From Vanilla planifolia (taxonomy: Eukaryota > Streptophyta > Magnoliopsida > Asparagales > Orchidaceae): a stretch of DNA of 64,000 nt. The position numbers and the translations under genes were made by a program. Each line of letters starts with the position of its first letter. The first letter of the stretch is position 1. Positions 1 through 12,300 of the stretch are shown piece after piece. Under the pieces are notes generated by a model. The model worked only from the letters and a program-made list of their open reading frames with translations. It was not told the DNA's origin and searched no databases. The stretch is taken from positions 35,246,578-35,310,577 of the forward strand of contig CM043871.1 of the NCBI GenBank assembly GCA_023846275.1. Direction: 5' to 3'.

Positions 1-864
1 CCCAACTAATAATTAAGTATATGATTTGCATGTAAAATGTAAAGCATGTTAAGTATAGAAGCTTATCAATTTATTCATTCCTTGTAAGTATTATGCAAGT
101 GATTCTTGAGGGCTTTATATTGAAAAAGGACTAGTGTCTTAGGAATTGGGAATTGACATGATGGTAGATTTTTATGGATTATGATTTCTAATATGTATAG
201 AAAAACCTAACCATATTGAATTCTTTTCTACTTGAATAGAAGCTCTTATAACAATTGGATGGTGTTGAATATTATTTTGAATTATGCTTTGCACTGTCAT
301 AGGAGCTTCAAGGTGCTGTTGACTGGATGAAACTTGGCTGGGAATCAACTGATTGTGGGGGCTCCCCTGAGGCCCCTCACCTTCCTTAGCCCCCTTCATC
401 ATGAGACTAGAAAACTTGGATGTTTCTACTTGGTGTTGAAGGACCATTCATATCTTCAAGGATTAGTTATAAAGCTCTTTATTGAGTTTGTGATCAGAGA
501 ACCAAATTCCACAAATGAGACTTTGTTGGTTGGTTCTATAGGGGCTCCTCTTTTGTTTAGTTGGTTTATAAATTAACCTGGCACTTGTCTCATTCTAAAG
601 GCTTTAAAATTTTGGCTATGGGGTTAGGTTGCATTCTCGCCCACTTTGAGAATGGCTTTGTTAGTGATTCTATTTGGGGGCCGGGCCTTAGGCTTTGACT
701 TGTGGCCTCTATAATTTATGTCGAGCCTGTCTGTGATTATGTCGACTATGTGGGTATGGTTTTTCAAGTAGCTTTTCCTTTCTTGGGACACGGTGAACCT
801 TGATCACATAGTAACCTCTATTGGCAAACCAACTCAAATAGACAGTTAGACTGCTCACATGGAT

Positions 865-3560
865 CAGTCTTCTCATATGCATTCAAATGAACTTGACTGC
901 AACCCTTATCTCTAAAATATTGCTTGATGGGATTAAGGGCATGAGCTTTTAATGCTTTGAAAATAAAGGGCTCTATATTATTTGCTGCAATTGTGGAAAT
1001 GTGTGACCTTCTAGCGGTGTGTGCAAATAAAATTTGTTGAGCTTTGACAACAATGTGCAGCCACAAAGTGATAATTGGAATGTAGACAATGGTGCTTCTG
1101 CAACTGCTGAATCCAACCTTGACCCTTGGATGATCCTGCTACCAAGGCATAGGAGGTGTGCTGGAAATTCTGCCATGACACAGAAATTGAATTGAGATGG
1201 CTGCCTCTAGCCTTTGTTAAGCCTCTGGTATTATTGTTGTACCAAACGTTGCCTTGGTGGAGCCTGCTAATTCATGTGGCTAGGTGGTGGACATTCAAGC
1301 TGATCTTTCCTGCTCCTCAGCTTGTGGTAGAGGGGTCGTCATCGGCTTTTGCCATGGTTTTACCTTCTACTACTTTTACCTTGTTGAGTCGGGCATAGGT
1401 ATTGCTAGATGTGAATTTCAAGTGAAATTCTCTGCAACAAACTTCGAACTTTGTGCTAGAGCTGGGTATCCCTTCGGCTAGGCTTGCAATAGTGAAGTGT
1501 TGAAGCAGTTTTATACTTGATCTTGGTCTATCATTGATTGCATACTGTAGACATAAGAAATCACCAATGGGGCACACCTAGGCTTGCAATGTGGCTGGGT
1601 GTTGGACATCCAATCTGATCTTGCTTGCTCCTCAGCTTGTGGTAGAGGGGTCGTCATCGGCTGTTGCCGTGGTTTGACCTTCTACTACTTTTACCTTGTT
1701 GTCGGCCATAGGTATCACTAGAAATGCATTTCAAGTGAAATTCTATGTAACAAACTTCAAACTTTGTGCTGGAGCTGGGTAGCCCATCGGCTAGGCTTGC
1801 AACAGTGAAATTTTGAAGCAGTTTATCACTTGATCTTGGTCTGTCATTGATTGCATAATGTAGACATAGGAAATCACCAATGGGTCGTAACGCTCATTTG
1901 CGCTCCCCACCCATTTGAATGACTGCAGCCATCATTTGGAACATTCAAGGAGTGAAATTGTCATCTTTTTGAAATCACTTTAGGGAATTGACAGGACTTT
2001 ATAAGATGTATCTTGTTGCATTCCTTGAAATACAATTCGATAGTTATTTTTGAAGAGGGTCTGATTTGTTGCTTGTTAGAAATTTCGACTTTGTGCTTGA
2101 ACTTGTTGTTGGTAGCTCAGGAGGGATGATTATTTTATGGAGAAGCTGCATTTAGACCTCATTCGTTACACAAATGAGACATGTTATTGTTTTTAATGTG
2201 AATAGTGTAGGTGCTCTATCTTGGACATATTGTTGTGTTTATGCATCTAGAGAATATATAAGGAAGCAAGTTTGGGATTTTATTCACTTTGCTATGCCAA
2301 GGGATATGGATCATTGTGTGGGATTTCAACATGGTTTTGGTTTAGGAGAAGCAAGGTGGGAAAAGATTCTGCTCCTCGACTACTTAAGAGGAGTTTTAAC
2401 GATTTGATATTGGTTTGAACTTATGTAATATGGGTAGGAGACAGTATACTTGGTGCAACAGCAATGAAGGGGTATTTGGGATTTTTGAGCAATTGGATAG
2501 GGTCTTCTTGAACATTATTAGACTTTTGGCTTTTCTTGGTAATATGGTTTGCCATCTTATCAGGGTAGGCTTTGATCATTGCCCTCTTTTGATCTAGCTT
2601 CTGGACCTTAATGTTGGGAATGTGTGTAGGCAGACCCTGTTCAAGGACGTGTAATTGGACTTTCCTGGCTCTTGTCAAGTTGTTTTGATGAGTCAAAATG
2701 GGACTCTTAGGAGCTCCCCACCAATTAGGGTGAATACCAAATGCAATTGATCCCTTTGTGCTCTTAACAAATAGAATGGGAACAATGTTGAGGATGTTAT
2801 ACAATCCCCCAAGATTCTTATGAAGAAAATTCTAAAACTTTAACATAAGGAAGTTGACATGGTTCTCGATGAGATGGAAGACAAGCACTTTTTGGACATT
2901 GTTTGACAATCTTATAATGCTTTGTCTAGGGAAGAGTCTTAGTGATGGTAAAGGGCTAAGAAATTTTGGGCTTATAAGGGTGATCGCAACTCCGAATTCT
3001 TCAATGTAGTATCTACTAGGTGGATTCAGGATAATCACATCTCTTCCTCATAGAATCGTAATGATAACATTTTTCAAAATTGAATAGGATATGTAGAATA
3101 TTGTTTTGGGCTTTTTTTTTTTTCCAGAAATGAAACAATATGTCTCTTATGGTTCTTTCTTGGCCTCATCCCCTTGCTGGGCTATATTATCAGTACACCA
3201 TTCTATCATGTTCTTTGCTCCTGTGATTGATGACGAGATTAGTTGGGCTATTACTTCCTTTCAGCTTAAGTGGGCTCTTGACTATTACCGTATTACTAGC
3301 TCTTTTATCAAAGGTTATTAGACTATAGTGTAGGTCGAGATCCACCAAGCTATCCGTTATGTCTTTAGTCATGTTGGATCAATGTAGACTCGTAAGTCTC
3401 TTTAATACTATTTACAAGGTTTTGACTATATTTTTGATCCACCATTTGTAGGTGTTTCCATAGATGTTTGTACCTGATTAGGGTGCTTTTATATGGGAGA
3501 GATTGATTTTGAATAATATCTTCATGTTAAAAGAGCAAAACAACATGCCTATATTGGGTC
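865..3560 (+). mobile_element. Degenerate plant LINE (L1-type), ORF1 tail plus endonuclease and part of reverse transcriptase
   Basis: Read across frameshifts and stops, + strand frames show ORF1 hallmarks near 880-1170: a block like NLT-x-x-LISK-x-LLDG, then a zinc-knuckle remnant (GLYIICCNCG, about 965-1000) and DPWMILLPRHRR. An endonuclease domain follows from about 1925 (IIWNIQGVK, then GGMIILW), then YTWCNS, FEQLDRVFLNI and FDHCPLLI near 2450-2595. The linker to the RT is at about 2940-3040 (AKKFWAYKGDRNSEFFN). RT remnants are APVIDDEISWAI at 3218-3253 and GAFI-x-ERLILNNIFM near 3480-3530. No open frame survives. The 3' end is not located; likeness fades after about 3560. Confidence 0.8.
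1275..1884. repeat. Tandem duplication, two diverged copies of about 295 bp inside the LINE
   Basis: Copy A is about 1275-1571 and copy B about 1590-1884. They share blocks in the same order, for example GTAGAGGGGTCGTCATCGGC, TTCTACTACTTTTACCTTGT and GAAATCACCAATGGG, with scattered substitutions and small indels. The pair lies between the ORF1 tail and the endonuclease of the LINE. Confidence 0.9.
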
Positions 3561-6336
3561 TCAAATAGTGGAGTTTGGGCAATTCTTAGAGGTGAAGAGG
3601 GGATGGTCATTAGTGCCACAATAATTGTGGTGTATTTGGATGACCTTACTATTATCATTGTTAGCTACCTTTGAATTACTCATTTACTTGCAAGAAAAAC
3701 GAAGATGGGGGCAAAGGGTTATTTTTTATGAAGTTTCTTTCCATGAACCACAATTCTCTTATGTATGAAGAATCATGACCATGACCTCACGATTTGAAAG
3801 ATCTTATTTTTTGGTAAACCCTCTCCTGTTATTATGTGCTTACCTTCTCTCTCACTTTTTCATACTCTTTCTCTCTCTCCTTTACTCTATTCACATTCTT
3901 CTCCCTGTCATACAAATGTTTTACCAACTAGTTCTCTAAGAGGCTTTGTTATGGGGGATCTCAATTGTAGGTTTGTTTGCATAATGGACCTTTTGAAGTT
4001 GTGGTGATACGGTGGTCTTAGTACTAGGAATTCAATTAGAATTAGAGATATAAAGTATTTGAGTTCTTGGTGATTTATTGGCTAGTTTCTACTTCTATGG
4101 GAAGAAGCCAACATATAATGCTTTGTGACTGTGCAATTTGGGACTTTCTTCAATCACTTGATTATTGTAGGTTATCGATCTTTCAACTTTGTAAGGCCAC
4201 AGCTTCATATTGTGCTTTGGTTATAAAATCTTTTTTTGAGAAGGGATAACATAGATCATGTCTCTTTTTTGTAGTAATAATCTCTTTTGAATTTTTATTC
4301 TTTTGACTAATGTAATCTTTAACCCCAACTTTAAATTTAATTCCTAAAAATGTAGTAGGAATAATCCCCTTGGTATTTCTCTCAAACTCTCGTTCTCAAA
4401 GAAAAATTTTATCAAGATGAGTTTTATTTTAGAACTAGATTGATCTTTCTCTTTGATTATATCATAGTTTAGGTTTCTTTTTTATAGTAAATCTAAGGAG
4501 GTTACATAGAAAGAATTATAAAGATATAAAGAAATTCAAAAATATCTAAGCCTTAAAATCTTAAGGTGAGAAATAGGAGATTTGTATAAACTCTATCTAA
4601 TCTTTAACTATTGTTAAAATAAAATAAATTGGATCAATTCTATCTTTCAATAAATGGGAAATATTTCAATTTGAAATAGTCAACATTTCCTTTTAAAAAT
4701 TTTGTGTATTTGCACAAGCCGCCTCCGTTTGGGCTCAATCAAACTATCCTTTCTCAAAATAGCATCATTAGGTCATTCCTGGGCTGGAAAAACTCTTTGT
4801 TTGATTGTTCATTGTTGAATGTTGACCTATTTGTTCTGAAGATCAAACTATCCTATGCTAAGATTGGATTCTTAGGTTTTTCTCTTACCTTCAGAACATT
4901 TCTTTGTATTTTGTACTCAATGTTTTGCTTTGATCTCTGAATTTGACAAGTTTTAAAACACTGAAAAGCTAAAAAGAAGATCTACTCTAAAGAATTCCTA
5001 CCACATCAGGGTGAAAATTCATTGTTGACTCTTCATACTTGTAAGTGAAATGCACTTGCATGAAAATGTGTTCTTCATCTGTTACTAGATCTCTCTTGGT
5101 TCGTCCAAGGCTTTTCCATCATGACTTGATTTCAATCCTGTTTCCTTAGCTCATCAAAACTTTTCTTAGTCCAGGTCTAGAGGACATTAAGAAATTCGAA
5201 GAGCTTATTTTCTTGAGAATCCTTAGGGGAGCGAAGGTAAACTAATGGTTAGTACATTTGAGCCTTTAAATAAGCAGAAATCTAGATCTTGACAAACCGT
5301 GTGACAATATCCAAATGTTGAGACTTCACATAAATATCTGGGAAAAATATTAGGTTATCATTGAAGATGCATTTTTTTGATAGCATTTGATATTATTGGT
5401 CATGCATCTCGTCCACCTTCAAGTGGTTGACACGTGCCAACTTTCAGTTAGATATTTTAGAAAGCAGCAAGACATTTCTGAAAGCCATCTACATTTTTGG
5501 AGCAGCCTCTAGGTCTCTTGAGTAAGTTCCAGGCTCCTTTCAAGTAGCAAACTAATACTCTACTATGGTTTTCTCAAAATCATTTTGAAATTAGTTCTTC
5601 AAGAAACAAATAGAAGTGTTAAGAAGCTATAGTTGTAGATTGTATAACCATCTGTTACAATGTCTATAACTGCTCCATCCATAAGGATAAGGATCCTCTT
5701 TTTGAAATTTGTGTCCTTTGAGACTTGTTATCCTTTTGCAAAGAGAAGTTTTGACACCTGATTTTTCTTTACTAGTATTTTTTTCCTTTTTTTTTTTCTA
5801 GCCTCAGAATTTCTCGACCAGTGTGGCCATGTTTAGTATCTTTACTTACCCATGAACTCATGTGCTAAAATTTTGATATTTAAGCCATCAGGCTAGTTGA
5901 ATTCCAGTCATGTTTCCATCTTGAACGGCTTGCACATTCATAATATATATTTCCACTTGCAAATAACGTACTTAATTTTTTATTGTAACTTTTTTTGAGT
6001 GCACATTTTGTATGCTTTTATTTAGCCCTAAAACCAATGTTTTTATTCTGTAGTTGTCACTGCTCACATTTAGCTTGAAGTTTCTGTTCAAGCTTTCTTT
6101 TATTCACTGAAATTTTAACATTCAAGATTGCCTTTTTTATCCTGGTCAGTAATTTCATTTTGGTGTCACTGCCTGGAATAAACAAGCTAGCTCTACTTTT
6201 TGGTTCTGCAATATTTTTTTGTGAAAAGTTTTTGTTTATTTTTAGCAAACTAGATTATTCTGCTGAAAATTCCTTGTAGTCTATTGGCTCTTTCATTATT
6301 TTGGCTAACGTACTTCCCCAGTAATCTGTTGGGCAG

Positions 6337-9300
6337 GTTTTGACTACAGGTGTTGAGTGTGATATTGCATTACTCTCAGTGGATAGTGAGGAGTTTTGGA
6401 AAGGTGCAAAACCACTTCGTTTTGGTCCTTTGCCATTTCTTCAGGTACTGTTTAGGCGTTTAGGAACAGATAAAGATTTTTTTAAATGTAGAGTTTTTTC
6501 AAAAATAGGTGAATCGTCCCAATGGTGCACTCAGGGAAAAATTATATCATTTTCTTTCAGTTCAATCAAGAGACTAGTGTCCTTATAAATTAAAAGGAAT
6601 ACACTATTTGTTAAGAATAAATAATTTTTCTAGTGTACACACACATGCACATTGATATATATAGATATATAGATCAATCATAAAAAAAGCTTTTCAGGTG
6701 AAACCTGTAATCAAGTCTGTGTTTATTGGCTGATTGCTGCAGATCATACCTATATATGCGCTGAACGTTTGTTTCCTCCATATAATTTGTCATGTTTATG
6801 TATATGATGGATTCTAGCGTATGTAAGACATAAATGAAGGAGCTTATAATCTGGAGAACTAAAAGGGCTGAAGTGCAGAACAAAATGTGAAAAACTAATC
6901 GTGAAACAACAGAAAAGATAAATAATGAACATTATGTGAAGGAAAACAAAATTGTGATTTTTATGAAATCTTTAAAAAGTAAAGGTGAAAATATTGCAGT
7001 AGCACACCTTTCAATCTTTGGTGTTAGATTAAGCTACTATGAATTCTAGACACGCTTGTGAGAACTTGCAATCAAACTAGGGGAAAAGAGCATTCTTGTC
7101 ACATTGATTATCAACATTAGGCTGTACGAATGCTTTTCAAACAGAAAGGAAAAACATGCTAAACTATCTAAAGAAATAATGAAGTTATAGACTTGTTAAA
7201 ATACTAGATACTGGAATCGAATAAATTAGATTCGACAATTTTTTTTGTCATCATCACAATTAAAGGGTTTCAATAATATTAAATTGGAGGAAAAATTAAA
7301 TAATGTCAAATCGAAGACAAAGATGAAACTCATTTGGAAAAGACAGAAATACAATTTTGTGAAGGGGAAGAAGACAATAGAAAATGATAACCTTCAATCT
7401 TCATGCCATGTTCAAACATTTTGGTTCCTTATGTGAATATTGTAGACATATTAAAGATAAAAGTTATTCCCTTATCATAAGTTATTAGTCCATCAGTTTA
7501 TACTAAAATAAAACAACATAGTTATCCATAGTTTCTTAAAAAAATTTATAGAATTATAGATTTTTCATGGGATAGAATGTTGTGTTGGTTTAGGATAGCA
7601 CGCCTAATAGGGGGTGGATTAAGTTTTTATTAAATTGAAAAAAAGATACAAGCAAATGAGTTGATGATAAAAGGTTTCAAATTAATGTTTTAAGGTTAGA
7701 CAGTTAGTAAGTGTTTATAAATTGTTTGAGAATTAGAGTAAAGTGAAAATAAATGTACTAGTAAACAAAAGATTAGATGTCTAGTTGATGAGTGATATCA
7801 AGAGATTACAAATTTGAAATAGGACAAATAAAATGTTATTAATAAATAGTCTTTTCACTAGTATAATTCGTGTCTAAAAGTTGATAGACATTGAATTGCC
7901 CTTGAGAGTATGATTTAACCAACTTTATATTATTGTGATACGTGACAATATGGGTAACTTTGAAAGGGTTCCTTAAAAATATAGATTAAAATCTTGAAAT
8001 TGGATTAAGCACAATTAGGAATATGTTGAGAGTGGAATAAATGAAAAGTATGTAAGATAAAGGATAGGTATTTATAATAATTTGGCCTACTTTAGTTTCT
8101 TATCTCCTCTTTAGAGAATTCTTCTATGCTAATTATAAGGGAAAAGACTTGACATTTTTGGTAGACTCACACTAGAAAATCTTTGCATGCACTATTCAAG
8201 TGAGTCAAAACTCTTTGAATATTTTGTGGGATAGAAGTATAGTAGAACTCATCAACACTCCAACATTATGTGGGCTATTTTATGGCCTAAAAGCCTATTA
8301 CAACTTGCAAATACTCTTACATGGAACAATAATACAAGAGAGGCAGGTTGATCTAAAAAATTTGAGTTCAAATCCCAAAAGATATAATAAAAACTCTAGA
8401 GACTGCAATCACAAGTTCAAGTCTAGTGAAATTTAAGTTAAATAGCATTACATAAAAAAATCCTTTTGTTTTAAGCAAGATCTTGTGAGATAAGCTTGTG
8501 GTAATGATAACCTTCTAGATCAAGCTTTCTTTTTTAAACTAAATTTGAAAAAATATGGAAGTTCAAAAGATCTATTGCAAATATCTCAAGAAGAAAGATA
8601 AACTATTACTTTTTAAAAAAGTGTTTGTTAGCTTAAAAACAAGTCAATGTTATATTATAAAGGCATGACCTTAGAAGGGTTAGTTGTTGTTGTTGTGCCT
8701 TTTATACGATAAAATTTTTTTTCTCCTATCTTGATTTATTAAATTTGTTATGCATGCTTACGCTCTTAATCATAAAAACTTTGTTTAATTTTACACAGGA
8801 TGCTGTGACAGTTGTAGGATACCCACTTGGTGGAGACACTATATCTGTGACAAAGGGAGTGGTATCACGTATTGAGGTACTTATTATAATATATAATTGA
8901 GCTTTATATGATGATGGACTTCCTTATATCTTGGATAGTTGATATTAATGATTTTGATCCTATGATGGGAAATGGCATTATTTTCTCTACATATAATAAT
9001 TATAGTGATGATATTTTAATCACCATTGTGATAGAACTATGTCAATAGTTGTGGGAAGGGTTCGATAATAGTTTGTTAATTGGAGCTGAAATTACTTTTT
9101 AACATTCCTTAATTGGAATGTAACTTCATTTTCATTAGAAAACTTTTGAGAAATCAAAATTGTTTGGTAAAAGTTTGTCCTTTACTTTGTGTTTTTTGGA
9201 ACCTATGTTCAGGGTAGATTATTGATAATGCTAAGGAACAAAATAATGTTTATGCCCTTCCCAATGTTTTTTTTTTCATCAAGTATTCAATTATTTGAAA

Positions 9301-12300
9301 AGGGGTTTTTTGTCTACCTTATCAAATTAAAAAATAATATTATAACATAATCATTTTAGTTATCTTGTTTTTGTTTTCAAAATTCTTTGTATCCACATTT
9401 TTTTATCAGCAACAATCCTTTTATTTTTTGAAAGCATTGTATTTTTGCTAATCAAATGTGAAACATTTTTTGTATACCAATCATATAAAATGTTCAAACT
9501 TTCCATCTCATACATAGCAATATTTGGGATTCATTTTGTTCAAATGCTCTCATGGGATTCAAGGGTTTATCATGCTTATAAACTATCATGCTTGGTCTAT
9601 TTTGGTATACTTAACTATAGTCATTGCCATTATACAATAATTCTAAAAACACGTTACAATTTTTTTCCAAGTCTCTATCTAAATCCTGAGAATTGTAGTA
9701 GTGGAAAGTATTTTTTTCAGTGATTTTTTTCAATACTTATATGACATAGGATTATCTATCAGAGTTTATAGACATTCACTCCCAACAAAATAAGATGATT
9801 GAGTGAAAGATATACATTTATTTAATACAACTTGGTTACTCATGTCTGTAAACATGTTCTAAATTCATCTTGGAGAGAAGCCATACTTCCACTTATCTCA
9901 TTAATTGTTTATTTTCCAAAATTCTCAACCTTTAGAATCTAATCAACCATCTTTTTGAAATAGGTCCTAGTGTTTGATTATTTGATTCCTTTCCTTGAGT
10001 CTATGGCTACATTGTATGTATTCATAATTGTAATATGAAAAAGAAAAAATTAGATCCAAAAGCTTTCAAGTGTGTTTTTGTTGTTTACTCTCTAACTCAA
10101 GAAGATTATAAGTGTTTATATCATTCCAAAAACAAATTCAATGTGACTAGGTTTAACCAATTCATGCACTCTCCTATTATATGTCAGCTTGAGGTTGCCA
10201 ACCACATGTTGAGACTCTTGAAGACAACGTCAACCAATGGAATTCTATTCAAGAAAAGTAACAATTGAGATATAGTGGAATTTGTTGATGCAGATTGGAC
10301 AAGTTCAGCTGGGGACATTAAATCTACTATTGGGTTTTGCAGAAAACTTTAGTGAAACTTTGGGAATTGGAGAAGCAAGAACTAAATGGCTTTGACAAGT
10401 GGTGTTGAAGCCGTGTACCAAGGAATTGCCTAAGGAAATTTTAAGCATATTTGGATTGAAAGGCTTCTCAAAGATATGAAGCTAACTCAAACTGGCCCAA
10501 TGAAATTGTATAGTAACAACAAATCTACTATCAATATCGTTCATATCCTAGAATGGAATGATCCTATGAAATATTGCAAATAGATTGAAGCTTCATCAAA
10601 AATGAAATTGATTTTGAATTTTTAGTTTGCAAGTTGAGAATGGTGGATATTCATTCGACTTGGGGGTGTTAGAAAGCTAAAATAAAGTCATAATTTATGG
10701 AAATAGATATCAAATTTTTGTTTTTCCTTTTTTATAGATTATTAATTTTATTCTTCTTGATATCATTCTTCATTTTCTTGATTCTAATAATTTGTTTTCT
10801 TTCTTAATATATTCTCAAATAGGAATGGATTGGTTATAATTTGTAAATATTTTGCATTTTTATGCAAAAAATATTAATAAACAATTATTACACAAATTCT
10901 TTGTTCATTAGATTTTTTGTGATTCAGTATAATTTATCGCGAATATGAAACTTGTACCTAATGGATCATATTATGATTTTCTATTATTTTTGAGGTTAAT
11001 ATAATACTGCATAACGTAGGCTAATGTGCAACTTTTTTACTTCCATATCATATGTTCCTATTTATTAGTTTATAGATTATATGTCTAAATTCATAATCAT
11101 CATTTACATTTACATTTTGGATAAAGTGATCTATTATACAATATATTGAACTAGTGCATTTTTTGGACTCACAAAAATTATGCTTTTAACTTTAAAATCT
11201 ACATATAAAAAATCATAAATACTTCAATTTTTTAAAAAATGCATTTATTTTTGAATTATATTATTAAATTATGTTGTCATAGATGCTATTATTAAAGGAA
11301 CACTAAAATATATGTGCACTGGCTTTATTAACTACTTTATGCATAAAGTTTAGTTCTCTTTGAAAATATTTTAATTTGGACTGCTTGTGGTATGTAATTA
11401 AAGAATATTAAATTAAATGGGCTGTAACATTTATCAATGATTTTTCATCTTGTTATCCATCTAAATGAATGCAAAATCTAAGTTTGGTCCCTAACTAGAT
11501 TCTTGATGCCTTAATATTTAACTGTATTTATTTTTTATCTGGCGTTTATCATAGCAATATTGATAAACAAAATGGATTAGAACTTTTTCTTATTTGTGAA
11601 CTGCACCGTACCCTGCATGCTCTCTCTCTATCTGTTTTTGAGCTAGATATGTGCTATGTATAGATGTTGTATGTGTGTGTTTTATGCATGTATTATGTAT
11701 GGGTTTACAAACTTATGTTAGTGCATTTATTTTTTTTACGTGTAGATTGAATAGCAATCTATTCTATGGAAAACAATGTTTTGATAGCAATCTATTCTAT
11801 GGAAAGCAATGCTTTTTGGAAAGTACTTCATGTTTTTCAATAGTTCATTTCACATGTTTCTACTTTCTGTGTACTATATCATATTTTATTGCTCAAGTCT
11901 TTTCATAATGAACTTCTGCATTGATGATGTTGCATTTTATATCTACACATATAATAAGTCAGCAAAGTATTTATTTCCATTATTTTGGACTTTTGTTGAA
12001 CATCAGGTTACTCCATATGCTCATGGTGCATATGATCTTCTTGGAATTCAGATAGATGCTGCTCTAAATCCAGGTTTGTTGACTATATAGAAATGCTAGC
12101 TCTGTGCTATTTTTATTTTACTGAAGCAATTGCAGATTTCCCTGGAATTCATTGTTTATACTTGTTTTATTCCTCTTTAATGCAATTCATTCTTTGTAAT
12201 ATATCTCTTGGCAGGAAACAGTGGTGGTCCAGCCTTCAATGACAAGGGTGAATGTATTGGTGTTGCTTTTCAGGTACATTTCTCTGCGCTTGTATTCTGT

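Larger units (their letters stand above)
1..6336 (+). other. Intron (or upstream part) of DEG2, filled by an old LINE
   Basis: The first recognisable DEG2 exon starts at 6337 after an AG, in phase 0, so this stretch is most simply an intron. I looked for the His-containing exon (TNAHC-type motif) and the TGSAF motif and did not see them. 1-860 holds no recognised feature. 865-3560 is a + strand LINE remnant. 3561-6336 is AT-rich with many stops and only short open frames; a pyrimidine-rich tract lies around 3840-3910. Confidence 0.6.
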
